64,000 nt of DNA from Rhodonellum psychrophilum GCM71 = DSM 17998 (GTDB lineage: Bacteria > Bacteroidota > Bacteroidia > Cytophagales > Cyclobacteriaceae): contig NZ_KB906674.1 of NCBI RefSeq assembly GCF_000381545.1, forward strand, positions 1-64,000, in the 5' to 3' direction. Positions 50,995 to 59,885 of the stretch are shown here, one piece after another. A program made the translations under genes and the position numbers. The notes under the pieces are model-generated. The model did no database searches. It saw nothing but the letters and a program-made list of their open reading frames with translations, and had not been told where the DNA came from. How positions within the stretch are numbered: the stretch's first letter is position 1; each line of letters begins with the position of its first letter.

Positions 50995-51978
50995 CTAATT
51001 CTCGTTTGTTTCATTGTCAAACAGTTCGTGTAGTTTTTGTTGTAAAAGTTTCTTGTCAGGTAGTTGGGTTTTGTACTCTGAAACCATAGTGGGGGATAGG
51101 CTTCTGCTTAAAGCATATTCAACAACTTCACTGTCTTTGTCCTTACACAACAAAATTCCAATACTTGGATTTTCATTCGTTTTCTTAACATCTCGGTCTA
51201 ATGCTTCTAAATAAAAATTCAGTTGTCCTAAGTGGTCAGGCTTAAACTTGTCGGCTTTGAGTTCAAATGCCACCAAGCATTGCAGTCCACGATGATAAAA
51301 AAGCAAGTCAATAAAAAAGTCGCTATTACCAACTTGTAGCTTGTATTCTTTATCTATGAACAAAAAGTCCTTGCCAAGTTCAAGTATGAAGTTTTTCATT
51401 TGTCCTACAAGTCCACTTTGTAACTCACTTTCACTATGTGGCTCCGTCAGGTTTAGAAATTCTAACACATAGCCGTCTTTGAATGTGTTTGTGATGTCGA
51501 AGTTACTTTCTTTCAGCACTGCTGAGAGTTTTGAGTTTCCTATCAAAGTGCGCTCGAAAAGGCTAGCAGATATTTGTCGTTCGAGTTCTCGGAAACTGTA
51601 ACTTTCTTGTTTAGCTAGTTTCAAATAAAACTCTCGTTCTTCAACGGTTTTGCATCTTGAAAATATCGCCAAATTATGAGACCAACTTATTTCTCTCAAC
51701 AGTGTTGAGAGTTTTGGAAAGTCCTTGTATGTCTCGTAAAACTGCTTCATTCTCCAAATATTCTTGTCGGAAAAGCCTTTTATTTCGGGTTCGTTTTGTT
51801 GAATGTGTTTTGCTAATTCAGTCACCACAGCGTCGCCCCATTCGGCTAGTTCAATCTTATTGGTTAAATATTCTCCGATGTTCCAATAAAGGTTAATCAA
51901 TTCAGAATTTACGGCTTTAAGAGCAATCGTCCGAGATTGCTTAATAAGTTGAATAATGTGGGTAAATCGCTTGTCCAT
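50995..51978 (-). CDS. YhcG-type PDDEXK nuclease (DUF1016)
   Basis: The 327-aa reading starts at the ATG at 51978 (MDKRFTHIIQLIKQSR); the longer frame to 52077 adds 33 residues of non-family sequence. The N-terminal DUF1016 part has ALKAVNSELINLYWNIGEYL and the WSHN box in LREISWSHNLAIF. The C-terminal PDDEXK nuclease core has FFIDLLFYHRGLQCLVAFELKA (D...E-x-K) and later LNFYLEALDRDVKK. Family members are often linked to mobile elements or restriction-type loci. It is AT-rich, and repeat elements flank it on both sides, so it is probably acquired. Confidence 0.9.
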   Translation of the reverse strand: MDKRFTHIIQLIKQSRTIALKAVNSELINLYWNIGEYLTNKIELAEWGDAVVTELAKHIQQNEPEIKGFSDKNIWRMKQFYETYKDFPKLSTLLREISWSHNLAIFSRCKTVEEREFYLKLAKQESYSFRELERQISASLFERTLIGNSKLSAVLKESNFDITNTFKDGYVLEFLNLTEPHSESELQSGLVGQMKNFILELGKDFLFIDKEYKLQVGNSDFFIDLLFYHRGLQCLVAFELKADKFKPDHLGQLNFYLEALDRDVKKTNENPSIGILLCKDKDSEVVEYALSRSLSPTMVSEYKTQLPDKKLLQQKLHELFDNETNEN

Positions 51979-52158
51979 ATTTATTTTGATACAAAATAAT
52001 GTTTTTTTAGTAATGCTTGTCTTTCCGAACTGGTTTTCTACGCAGTTTATCCTTTGATGACCGAGTTGATTATCCATTTAACCACCAATGACACAACAAT
52101 AATCTAAAGGAAATAGTATTGAAAAGGCCTAAATAAGCTATGGGGCTGCTGTGTTGTT

Positions 52159-52185
52159 GTTCGATATTTGCAATCCTGGTCAATC
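52159..52185. repeat. Right flank element of the YhcG-like gene
   Basis: GTTCGATATTTGCAATCC followed by TGGTCAATC, a shortened version of the element at 50794-50850, in the same orientation. Confidence 0.5.
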
Positions 52186-52362
52186 TACAATCATCCCTTT
52201 GCGAAAAACTCTTCGCCCTTATTGTAAAATCTTCTGAAACGAAGATATCAGTGCGTTGCCCCTTTGTGGTCCTAGCAAGGACTTAGTGCTTCGAAGAGAT
52301 TAGAGAAAATTAAGGCTGGGAATCAATGCCTCACTAAAAAATTCTTTGGAAAAAAGCATAAA

Positions 52363-52394
52363 AAAAGGGGTAAACTTAACCGTCTACCCCTTTT
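52363..52394 (-). terminator. Terminator of the fasciclin gene
   Basis: AAAAGGGGTA pairs with TACCCCTTTT across a 12-base loop, about 25 bp after the stop of the minus-strand gene. Confidence 0.85.
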
Positions 52395-52417
52395 GGAAAT
52401 CATTGATTTTTTAAAAA

Positions 52418-53374
52418 TCAACCTGGCAACAAAACTTTATCTATGGCATGGATGACACCATTTGTGCCATGAATGTTCAATGCAGTCGGTACAAGACCTG
52501 AATCATTGATTTTAAGATTGGCAAGGTTTACGGTTAGGTTAGATCCAGTAAGCAATGTCGGCAAGGAAGCGCCCTCTCTTAGGTCCTGAGAAAAAGCCCT
52601 TGCAGGAACCACGTGATATTGCAATACCGCTGTTAAGGTTTCCAAATCAACTTCATTGATCCCAGAAACACCCAAGGCAACGTATAAATCTGCAAAAGCA
52701 GCATCAGTGGGTGCGAAAACAGTAAAGTTATCGTCAAATCCACCAGTGAAAGCACTCACCAAATTGGCACGAGTCAATGCAGCCACCAGTTGCGTAAATT
52801 GTGGCGCGGCAGCAGTAGAAGCAGCAACTGCGATCTCAGCAATATTTTGAGTGGGTGCAGTGATGACATAATCCAAAACGTGTATCACTCCATTGGAAGC
52901 ATTGACATCCGTTTGGATGATTTTGGAATTTCCATTGATCCAAATATCATTGTTTGGCGCCACGCTCACGTAAAATGGAGTTGTTGCTACAGTGGTTACT
53001 TTTCCAGCGGTTACAGCTGAAGCGGGTACCTCACCTGCCACTACGTGGTAAGTTAGGATGTCATCTAAATTGTCTGCGGCCAACAGCTGATTTGCAGTGA
53101 GATTATTGTCAGTCAAAAATCTACCGAAGGCTTCGTTGGTTGGGGCAAAGACAGTAAAAGGACCTGTTCCGGATAATGTTGGGACCAATCCTGCAGTTTG
53201 TACTGCAGTAACCAATGTTGTAAAGCTGGCATTTGCTGCGGCTACTTCCACAATATTTGGCTCGGGGATCGGAGGTGTCGGATCATCATCTCCACAGGAA
53301 TAGAAACCAAAGGTGGCGGCCAACGCCGTCATCGGAATTATTCTACTGAAGTTTGAAATCATGAATTTTTTCAT
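52418..53374 (-). CDS. Fasciclin-domain lipoprotein, two domains
   Basis: The 318-aa protein has a signal peptide with lipobox-like FYSC (Cys27). A Pro-rich linker (DDDPTPPIPEP) follows, then two FAS1 domains: domain 1 at about 40-175 (TGPFTVFAPTNEAFGRFL to NGVIHVLDYV) and domain 2 at about 180-318 (DNFTVFAPTDAAFADLYV to GTNGVIHAIDKVLL). Likely tethered to the outer membrane and adhesive. Alternative start Met5 is possible. It is homologous to the single-domain gene across the YhcG insertion, which may point to an originally contiguous fasciclin pair. Confidence 0.88.
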   Translation of the reverse strand: MKKFMISNFSRIIPMTALAATFGFYSCGDDDPTPPIPEPNIVEVAAANASFTTLVTAVQTAGLVPTLSGTGPFTVFAPTNEAFGRFLTDNNLTANQLLAADNLDDILTYHVVAGEVPASAVTAGKVTTVATTPFYVSVAPNNDIWINGNSKIIQTDVNASNGVIHVLDYVITAPTQNIAEIAVAASTAAAPQFTQLVAALTRANLVSAFTGGFDDNFTVFAPTDAAFADLYVALGVSGINEVDLETLTAVLQYHVVPARAFSQDLREGASLPTLLTGSNLTVNLANLKINDSGLVPTALNIHGTNGVIHAIDKVLLPG

Positions 53375-53909
53375 AGTATATATTGGTTTAGTTTAATTGT
53401 GGAACATTAGCTAAACCAGATCCGAGGGTGATTGGTTATTGCTTGTGTTGAAAAAAGCAAAAAATGTAAATGAACTGCCTTTAAATGTAACTGAAAAACG
53501 CCCTTTTGGAAATAAAAAAATCGTTTGTTTTTTGGGGGATAACACCTGACCATCAATGGTTTATAATTTTTAGGCCTTTATTTATGGCATTTTGTGGTCG
53601 GATTTACCCTTTTGATTTACATTTTGTTGCTCAGTTTATACCCAAAAAATCAGGGTAAGGGAAAGTTTCAGTTTTGAAAAGTCCAAAGAGGATCGACTTG
53701 GAAGCTGTCCCAGGAATTCTGGGATCAACACAGCTTGGGGGGCAGTTCAAGTGTGATGGAATGGGGTTAAAATGGATCGATTTATCAAATAAATTTGATT
53801 GTTTGGCGTAATGGAAAATTTGACAGCATCTCGAAAGGGAAAAAACAACATCAATTTGGCTGTTTTCTTGTAGATTTGGTTTTGGAAACGAGGTAATAAA
53901 ATAGTGAAG
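53375..53909. other. Gene-free stretch upstream of gldB
   Basis: A 535-bp AT-rich gap lies between divergent genes. It contains a small inverted pair CCCAG/CTGGG around an EcoRI-like GAATTC (about 53710-53725). No ORF with a sensible start was seen, and the promoter of gldB should lie near its end. Confidence 0.45.
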
Positions 53910-54914
53910 ATGCAGAAATTACGTTCAGCGGTTATTTGTCTTATTGTGGGAATACTCCTTTTTTCCTGTAAGAAACAGGAGGAAGCATGTAGTTTGGACC
54001 CTGAAATATTGAAGGAAAATATTGAACTGAAAATCGAAAGATTGGAAGATCAATTTTTCCTAGCCGAAAAACCGGAGGATTTGCTTTTTCTGTTGGAGGA
54101 ATATCCGGAATTCACCGATCTTTATTTGCAGGCAAAACTTTATGAATCTAAGGAGGTTTTGGCCACCGAACTCTTTGCAATACATCAAGACACCTTGATG
54201 ATAGAACTTTACACAGAGGTCAAAAAGAATTATGAAGACATCTCCGATTTGGAAACTGAGTTGCTCAATGCCTTCAAGTACATTCGGTATTATTTCCCCG
54301 AGTTCAAGGTGCCGAAGGTGTACACTTTCGTCAGCGGATTCAGCTTGGACTTATTGGTTCACGAGGACATCATTGTCATTGGATTGGATTACTTTTTACC
54401 GGCCGCGCATCGTTTTCAACCGCCGGATTTGCCCAATTATATCACCAAGCGGTATGAAAGGGACTATTTAATCCCCATGATTGTCACAGCAATTTCTTCC
54501 CGTTTCAACAAAACCGATTTAAAGCAAAACACGCTCTTATCGGAAATGATTTACTACGGAAAAGCCTTTCATTTCACCAAGATGATGCTGCCTTGTACTG
54601 CCGACGATTATATCATTGGCTACAGCCAAAAGGAAGTGAGTGCTTGTTTTGACAATGAAGAGTTGATTTGGGCACACTTTGTCGAGAATGAATTGCTCTT
54701 CGAAACCAATCCCTTTGTCATCAGAAAATACACCGGAGAAGCACCTGCCACAGACGAAATCAGTCCGGATGCGCCCGGAAGAATCGGACGCTGGTTGGGT
54801 TGGAATATTGTGGATGATTATCGATTCAACAATTCTGTGTCTCTGGATGAGTTGATGTCGGATACGGATACGGACCGGATTTTCAGGCAATCAGGATATA
54901 AGCCCCGTCCCTAA
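53910..54914 (+). CDS. gldB: Gliding motility lipoprotein GldB
   Basis: The 334-aa lipoprotein (signal plus lipobox Cys in LLFSCKKQ) resembles GldB: YFPEFKVPKVYTFVSGFSLDL, DDIIVIGLDYFLP-type block, YPNITKRY-like LPNYITKRYERDYLIP and the C-terminal GRWLGWNIVDDYRF. GldB is essential for Bacteroidota gliding in Flavobacterium. The start is the ATG at 53910; a GTG two codons earlier is also open. The 3' end overlaps the convergent glycosyltransferase by 32 bp (54883-54914). Confidence 0.9.
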   Translation: MQKLRSAVICLIVGILLFSCKKQEEACSLDPEILKENIELKIERLEDQFFLAEKPEDLLFLLEEYPEFTDLYLQAKLYESKEVLATELFAIHQDTLMIELYTEVKKNYEDISDLETELLNAFKYIRYYFPEFKVPKVYTFVSGFSLDLLVHEDIIVIGLDYFLPAAHRFQPPDLPNYITKRYERDYLIPMIVTAISSRFNKTDLKQNTLLSEMIYYGKAFHFTKMMLPCTADDYIIGYSQKEVSACFDNEELIWAHFVENELLFETNPFVIRKYTGEAPATDEISPDAPGRIGRWLGWNIVDDYRFNNSVSLDELMSDTDTDRIFRQSGYKPRP

Positions 54915-56106
54915 ATTCTCCCCCGAATTTTTCCGGATCCAGAACCACCAGCATTTTTCTCACAGCCAATTCCTTTGAAAAATGATTGACGGCCAATTTT
55001 CGTGCATTGGCTTGGAAACTCAATAGTCGTTCAGGGTTTTGGGCCAGTTCATCGAGTTTTTGGAATGCTTCCAAAGGTTTGGATGGCGATGCATATAATC
55101 CGAGCGCATTGGCTTTTACCAAATCATGGACCCAACCTTTATGGTTGACCAGAATTGATTTTCCGGCAGCCAAAGCATCAAAAAACTTATTGGGGCTGTT
55201 GGTCCTCAACACAGGCTGCTGGCCAAAGGAAATAAAAGCCATGTCCGAGATCGATAGCAAATCCCTGACTTTTTCTTTGTTGCCGAAGGGGATAGGATAA
55301 AAATTTGACAAGCCCAAATCAGCTGCTTTTTGGGCCAATGCTTTCAGGTGGGAGCCTTCGCCCATCACCACAAACTGATAGGTTTTCTTTCTTTCCTGGG
55401 CTATTTTGGCAATATCCAACAAAGTATCCACCGCATTGACCTTGCCGATCGCGCCTGTGTAACAAATGGTGAATACCGCTTTTAACCCGTATTCTCTCAG
55501 AATTTTTGGGTCTTTTGAGGTGGCTTGAAAAAACTCCAAATCTGAGAAATTTGGAATAATGGAAATGTGGGCTTCGGGTGATTTTTCGCGAATATGATTG
55601 GCGATACCCGGGGAAAGGGCTACGATTTTCAGGGCATGTTTGTAGATGTTGGACTCCAAGCGATAGAGCCATTTTTGGAGCAAGGGATTCCGGATCACAC
55701 CGACTTGTATCGGCGCCTCGGGCCAAAGATCCCGCACCTCAAAAATATACGGCAGGGCAAATTTCTTTTTTGCCCACATTCCGATCCATCCCGTAGTGAG
55801 GGGAGTGGAGCTGATGTAAAGCAAATCTGCTCTGGGGAGTTTTTTGATCCATTGTTTGGCCAAGCTTACGAACTTGAGAAATGACCAGATCCTTCTGATT
55901 GTCCCAAATCCTTGGGTATATGCCACTGGAAGGTAATGCACCTTGATGCCCTGGATCATTTTGAAATCATAGTAGTCTTGGTTGTGTGAAGTGATCATTT
56001 CCACCTCTATACCGGCATCCACCATCCCCTTGGCCAAGTGATAGGAGCGGATGGCTCCTCCTTGTTGCGGGGTCAAAAAATACTGGTGGACATAGATGAT
56101 TCTCAT
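54883..56106 (-). CDS. Glycosyltransferase family 4 (WbuB-like)
   Basis: The 407-aa GT-B enzyme has an N-terminal domain with IYVHQYFLTPQQGGAIRSYH and an FEVRDLWPEAPIQVGVI segment typical of WbuB / fucosaminyl-type transferases. The C-terminal GT4 domain has FTICYTGAIGKVNAVDTLL, VVMGEGSHLKAL and the donor-site region TNSPNKFFDALAAGKSILVN. It probably transfers an amino-sugar residue to the lipid-linked chain. It starts just outside the repeat region before asnB. Confidence 0.9.
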   Translation of the reverse strand: MRIIYVHQYFLTPQQGGAIRSYHLAKGMVDAGIEVEMITSHNQDYYDFKMIQGIKVHYLPVAYTQGFGTIRRIWSFLKFVSLAKQWIKKLPRADLLYISSTPLTTGWIGMWAKKKFALPYIFEVRDLWPEAPIQVGVIRNPLLQKWLYRLESNIYKHALKIVALSPGIANHIREKSPEAHISIIPNFSDLEFFQATSKDPKILREYGLKAVFTICYTGAIGKVNAVDTLLDIAKIAQERKKTYQFVVMGEGSHLKALAQKAADLGLSNFYPIPFGNKEKVRDLLSISDMAFISFGQQPVLRTNSPNKFFDALAAGKSILVNHKGWVHDLVKANALGLYASPSKPLEAFQKLDELAQNPERLLSFQANARKLAVNHFSKELAVRKMLVVLDPEKFGGEFRDGAYILIA

Positions 56107-56149
56107 TCGTTTTGCTGCTTTAGCCCGTGTTGTGCTTTACCGATTCTAC

Positions 56150-56295
56150 TCCAACCTGAAATTGTTTGATAATCAGTCAATTGCTTGCTGTTTTTGATTT
56201 TGCCAAATCGGTGCTAGACCTGATCCTCCCAATAGTCTGATTTTCTTTCAGTTTCAACACCAATTGGGAAATCTATTGCATCTTTTGGATTTAAC
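56150..56295 (-). repeat. Dispersed repeat, copy 3 of 5, overlapping the asnB 3' end
   Basis: Read on the minus strand: AAGATGCAATAGATTTCCC, TTGAAACTGAAAGAAAATC, GCAAAATCAAAAACAGCAAG, TGACTGATTATCAAACAATTT. The first half lies inside the last codons of asnB (stop at 56214), which therefore end in sequence from the repeat. Confidence 0.7.
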
Positions 56296-58067
56296 CAGGA
56301 TGCCAAAAGGAAAAGATTCCATATCAACAGGAAATGCGCTGTTTTTGCTTTTTCTGGACAACGTGCCAATTTAAGCATTTCAGGTGGAAGAATTTCCCCC
56401 CATGTTACGACCATCTCCCGAATCGGCCCGAAAACCCATTCTCGGAAATCCGGCTCTTTTTGAAACCATTCCTGCAGCGGCAAACCGAAACCGAGTTTTT
56501 TCCTGTTGGCAATAAAACCCAATCCCCGATCTTCCAAAGCTCCTTTTATCCAAGCTTTTCCCTCCAATTCAAGATGGAGATTTTCGGGCATACTTTTGCT
56601 GAAGACGACCAGATCATGGTCCAAATAGGGCGATCTACCCTCAATCCCATGGGCCATGCAGGAATTGTCATGGACTTTGATTACATCATTGACGAGGTAG
56701 AAGGTCCGGTCAAATTCCAATGCGTTTTTGAAAGGAGCATTGAACTGGGGATACCAAGGCTTGAAAAGGCTTAGTGAATCTTTGGGAAGCGGGAAAAGCG
56801 TGGAAAAATTGACAAAAGTCTGTTCAGGTGTTTCTGCGATGGACTTGAGCATTTTTTCCAAAGCCAATGGCATTGGAATCCATTGGTAAAATTTCTTCAA
56901 CCAAAGAAATGCCTTTGGGTTTTTGAGGTAATTTTTAAAAGCTTTGTGGCGGTTGTAGCCCCCAAACAATTCGTCGGCACCCGCTCCGGATATCAAAATG
57001 TTGACCTTTTCTTTCGCTTTATTTGCAATCATCCAAGTCAGAAAACCTGCACTGTCTCCGATGGGTTGGTCGAGACTTTCGATGTATGCCGGCCAATTTT
57101 CCATCACGGTCGCCACGTCGATTTTTACTTCATGGTGGTCTGCCGGATATTTCTGGACAAGCTTGTTGGCAAAAATGGGGTCCTCGTATTTGTGTTGGAG
57201 CGCCTGATCAAATGTGGCCGTGTAAGTGGGCAGTGCAATCCCCGATTGCTCATGCCAAAGCGCATACAACAAACTACTGTCAGTACCGCCACTGAGTACC
57301 ATGCCAACCGGTCGATCGGTATGAAAATGAGTCCGGACAGCGTTCTTTAATAGTGTTTCGAATTTGGCTTGATGAAAATCCGTTTGTTTTTCAATCGGGT
57401 AGTCCCATTGAAAAGGGCTGGATGTGGAGGTTTTCCAGTTCCACACCATGCCATGGCCGGGCAAGACCTGGTGGATTCCCCGATAAAAAGTTTTGTCGGG
57501 AAAGGAATGGCGTGCATGAAAATACGGAAGAAATTGATTTTCGTCTATGGAAGAGGTTTTGTCCAAAGCCGCCAAAATCCCCTTGCTTTCTGAGGAAAAA
57601 GCCCAAAAACTCCCTGAATGGTAACTATAGAGAGGTTTTTGTCCTGATGGATCCCTTGCGACAAGGAGTTCATGGGTTTGAATGTTTGCATAGACAAATG
57701 CAAACATGCCTTTAAGGGAAGCGATTTTTTTGGTGCCAAAGGCCATCAGCCAATAGAGCAATACTTCCGAATCCGATTGGGTCCGGAAAGTGTAGCCTAA
57801 TTCTACCAATTCATTTTTGAGATCTTGATAATTGTACAAGGCCCCGTTCCAAACCAATACGGCGTTTTTGTCCTGTGACCAAAAAGGTTGGTTGGAAGCA
57901 TCTGTCAAATCCAGGATTTTCAATCTGTTTCCGGCCAAAAAAACATTCTCCGCCAATCTTTCGAAACCCGAAGCATCCGGTCCCCGATGCGCGGTTGCCT
58001 GCATCATTTTTTGGATGCTGGCTTCACCATTTAGGCTTGGATTGATCAGGAGGTTGATACCGCACAT
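56214..58067 (-). CDS. asnB: Asparagine synthase (glutamine-hydrolysing)
   Basis: The 617-aa enzyme has N-terminal nucleophile Cys2 (MCGINLL), a class II glutamine amidotransferase domain with the RGPDASGF block, and a synthetase domain with VGMVLSGGTDSSLLYALW (PP-loop, about 240-250) and the EGRSPYLDHDLV block. It converts Asp and Gln to Asn and Glu, or amidates a sugar-linked acid; relatives within polysaccharide loci amidate uronic acids. The last ~20 residues (VETERKSDYWEDQV end) come from repeat copy 3. It lies 20 bp downstream of nth. Confidence 0.93.
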   Translation of the reverse strand: MCGINLLINPSLNGEASIQKMMQATAHRGPDASGFERLAENVFLAGNRLKILDLTDASNQPFWSQDKNAVLVWNGALYNYQDLKNELVELGYTFRTQSDSEVLLYWLMAFGTKKIASLKGMFAFVYANIQTHELLVARDPSGQKPLYSYHSGSFWAFSSESKGILAALDKTSSIDENQFLPYFHARHSFPDKTFYRGIHQVLPGHGMVWNWKTSTSSPFQWDYPIEKQTDFHQAKFETLLKNAVRTHFHTDRPVGMVLSGGTDSSLLYALWHEQSGIALPTYTATFDQALQHKYEDPIFANKLVQKYPADHHEVKIDVATVMENWPAYIESLDQPIGDSAGFLTWMIANKAKEKVNILISGAGADELFGGYNRHKAFKNYLKNPKAFLWLKKFYQWIPMPLALEKMLKSIAETPEQTFVNFSTLFPLPKDSLSLFKPWYPQFNAPFKNALEFDRTFYLVNDVIKVHDNSCMAHGIEGRSPYLDHDLVVFSKSMPENLHLELEGKAWIKGALEDRGLGFIANRKKLGFGLPLQEWFQKEPDFREWVFGPIREMVVTWGEILPPEMLKLARCPEKAKTAHFLLIWNLFLLASWLNPKDAIDFPIGVETERKSDYWEDQV

Positions 58068-58086
58068 GTCTGGAAGAAGAAAGGAA

Positions 58087-58755
58087 TCAAACGGTTTTCG
58101 CCGCGGAATTTTTGGCTACATTTTTTTCGTAATACCTGCAAAAATGGGTCAATTGGCATTCATGGCACTTTGGGCTCCTGGCCAAACACGTGTAGCGGCC
58201 ATGAAGAATCAACCAATGGTGGGCAACATGGATGTGTTGTTTGGGGAGATGTTTGACAAGCTGCTTTTCAACCTCATAAGGAGTTTTGGCATTCATGGGC
58301 ACCAGTCCCAGTCTTTTGGACACGCGAAATACGTGGGTATCCACCGCCATGTTGGGTTGATTCCAGATGACCGAAGTGATGACGTTGGCGGTTTTTCTGC
58401 CGACTCCCGGGAGTTGGGTCAATTCATCCACGGTGGAAGGGATTTCGCTTTGGAATTTTTCGACCAACATCTTGCCCAATCCAAGAAGGTGTTTGGTTTT
58501 GTTGCTGGGGTAGGATACGGATTTTATATAGGGGAAAAGTTCATCAAAATCGGCTGTTGCCAAATGTTCCGGACTGGGAAAATCCCTAAAGAGGGGCGGA
58601 GTGACGATGTTGATCCTTTTGTCCGTACACTGTGCGCTGAGGACGACCGCTACCAGAAGCTGGAAAGGGGTTTCATAAGCCAGTTCCGTCTCCGCGACGG
58701 GCATGTTTTCTGAAAAGTGTTGAATAAAGGCAGCGTATCTTTCTTTCTTTAGCAT
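58087..58755 (-). CDS. nth: Endonuclease III
   Basis: The 222-aa HhH-GPD DNA glycosylase/AP lyase removes oxidised pyrimidines in base excision repair. The helix-hairpin-helix LPGVGRKTANVI is followed by the catalytic Asp in MAVDTHVFRVSKRLGL. The C-terminal [4Fe-4S] motif is C-x6-C-x2-C-x5-C (CLARSPKCHECQLTHFC). The start at 58755 (MLKKERYAAFIQHF) aligns with E. coli Nth; the longer frame to 58803 adds 16 unneeded residues. It is followed 20 bp later by asnB. Confidence 0.96.
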   Translation of the reverse strand: MLKKERYAAFIQHFSENMPVAETELAYETPFQLLVAVVLSAQCTDKRINIVTPPLFRDFPSPEHLATADFDELFPYIKSVSYPSNKTKHLLGLGKMLVEKFQSEIPSTVDELTQLPGVGRKTANVITSVIWNQPNMAVDTHVFRVSKRLGLVPMNAKTPYEVEKQLVKHLPKQHIHVAHHWLILHGRYTCLARSPKCHECQLTHFCRYYEKNVAKNSAAKTV

Positions 58756-59074
58756 TTTTTGGAGGGGCTCTTTCTGGGTGTAATTTACCATCGTTGCCGG
58801 CAAATAAGCATCTGGATTTTCATTATTATAACCTCAATGTCAGAAAATCGTTTTTCAACAAGGTTTCTTTTTTGTTTTAAGGAGCGTGTTGCTTTTTGGG
58901 AATATTTTTTGGAGCAACACCTTGCGGATTTTGGAAGTGTGATTTCTGCAAAGGTGAAGATTTCGCTAAGGGAATGGAGCGAAAAACCGGAGATTTTTGA
59001 TGGTTTTCGATAGCGAGAAGCAAAAAAAACCTGAAAATTTTTGGATTTTCAGGTCTACCTTAGGGCTAAAACGA
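58756..59074. other. Gene-free stretch
   Basis: This 319-bp gap between nth and the sigma-factor unit contains the hairpin at 59029-59054 and little else. Short open frames lie on both strands without a supported start. Confidence 0.5.
59029..59054 (-). terminator. Terminator of the sigma-factor unit
   Basis: ACCTGAAAA pairs perfectly with TTTTCAGGT around an 8-base loop. An A-run to its left is a T-run on the minus strand, so it ends the unit that runs through 59075. Confidence 0.85.
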
Positions 59075-59308
59075 TCATACTTTTTCGAGTCCCGTAGATT
59101 TGGCCCTTTTGAGAATGGCCTTTACTACTTTTTCAGAAGGTTCAAGAATGAGTTGGTCCAATTGCTCGATTGTGCTCAGCATACCTAAATATTCCTGCAT
59201 CAAAGTTTCATCTTTGTGCAGGGCCTGCACGAACAGCTCATTCTCTCCCTCACTCATTTCCTGATAGATATATCTAAGCAGGTCATTTGGGGTAAAAGAT
59301 TTTGTCAT
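59075..59308 (-). CDS. Small helical protein overlapping the sigma-factor gene (possible regulator)
   Basis: The 77-aa reading starts at the ATG at 59308 (MTKSFTPNDLLRYIYQEMSE); a TTG two codons earlier is also in frame. It is predicted to be all helix with no membrane segment. It overlaps the 3' end of the ECF sigma gene by 26 bp, implying translational coupling. Soluble partners placed like this are often anti-sigma-like, or are conserved companions of unknown function, and the sequence does not decide between these. Confidence 0.65.
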   Translation of the reverse strand: MTKSFTPNDLLRYIYQEMSEGENELFVQALHKDETLMQEYLGMLSTIEQLDQLILEPSEKVVKAILKRAKSTGLEKV

Positions 59309-59885
59309 AGGCAAAGTTTAGTTGTTTCATTTTTTTCCTCATGTTGATCAGTGCATAGCGCATTCTTCCCAAGGCGGTATTGATACTTACCCCGGTTTGT
59401 TCGGCGATTTCCTGAAAACTCAAATCATTGTAATGCCGCATAATCAAGACTTCCTTTTGGGTTTCTGGGAGTTCTTCTATCAACTTCCGGATCATCGCAA
59501 GGGTATCCTCTTTTATTTGGAGGTCTTCAATGGTTTCTTCTGCAAACTTCAGCGTGTTAAACAGGCTTTCTCCATCTTCCATGATGATGGTGGGATAGCG
59601 CCTGCTTTTTCTGAAGTAATCAATGGCCAAGTTATGGGCGATTCTCATCAACCAAGGCTGGAACTTTCCTTCTTCATTGTATCCGTCTGCATTCAAGGTA
59701 TAGATCACTTTGATAAATACATCCTGCAACAAATCCTCAGCAACCCCCTGGTCTTTCACTATCAAATAGATGGTCGTCAATACTTTTGATTTGTATTTAT
59801 CCACCAACATTTCAAATGCAGCTTCGCTTCCATTCCTATACTGCGCAATTAGCTCACTGTCTTTTGGACCAATCCTTTTACTCAT
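59283..59885 (-). CDS. ECF-type RNA polymerase sigma factor
   Basis: The 200-aa sigma-70 family ECF protein has region 2 (KDQGVAEDLLQDVFIKVIYT with FQPWLMRIAHNLAIDYFRK) and region 4 (LPETQKEVLIMRHYNDLSFQ, IAEQTGVSINTALGRMRYAL). It lacks the long linker of primary sigma factors and has no fused anti-sigma domain. Transcription of its own unit and unknown target genes is likely. It overlaps the small gene downstream. The upstream gap of about 350 bp (59886-60241) presumably carries its promoter. Confidence 0.93.
   Translation of the reverse strand: MSKRIGPKDSELIAQYRNGSEAAFEMLVDKYKSKVLTTIYLIVKDQGVAEDLLQDVFIKVIYTLNADGYNEEGKFQPWLMRIAHNLAIDYFRKSRRYPTIIMEDGESLFNTLKFAEETIEDLQIKEDTLAMIRKLIEELPETQKEVLIMRHYNDLSFQEIAEQTGVSINTALGRMRYALINMRKKMKQLNFAYDKIFYPK

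Larger units (their letters stand above)
51979..52417. other. Gene-free stretch
   Basis: A 439-bp AT-rich gap separates the YhcG-like gene and the two-domain fasciclin gene. It contains the short flank repeat (52159-52185) and a hairpin terminator at 52363-52394. Other sequence (about 52190-52310) resembles degraded intergenic repeats (GCGAAAAACTCTTCGC). No gene was found. Confidence 0.5.

Noticed and set aside
57832-58713. 293-codon plus-strand ORF opposite asnB and nth
   Set aside because: It spans two well-identified genes on the other strand, so it is a frame shadow.
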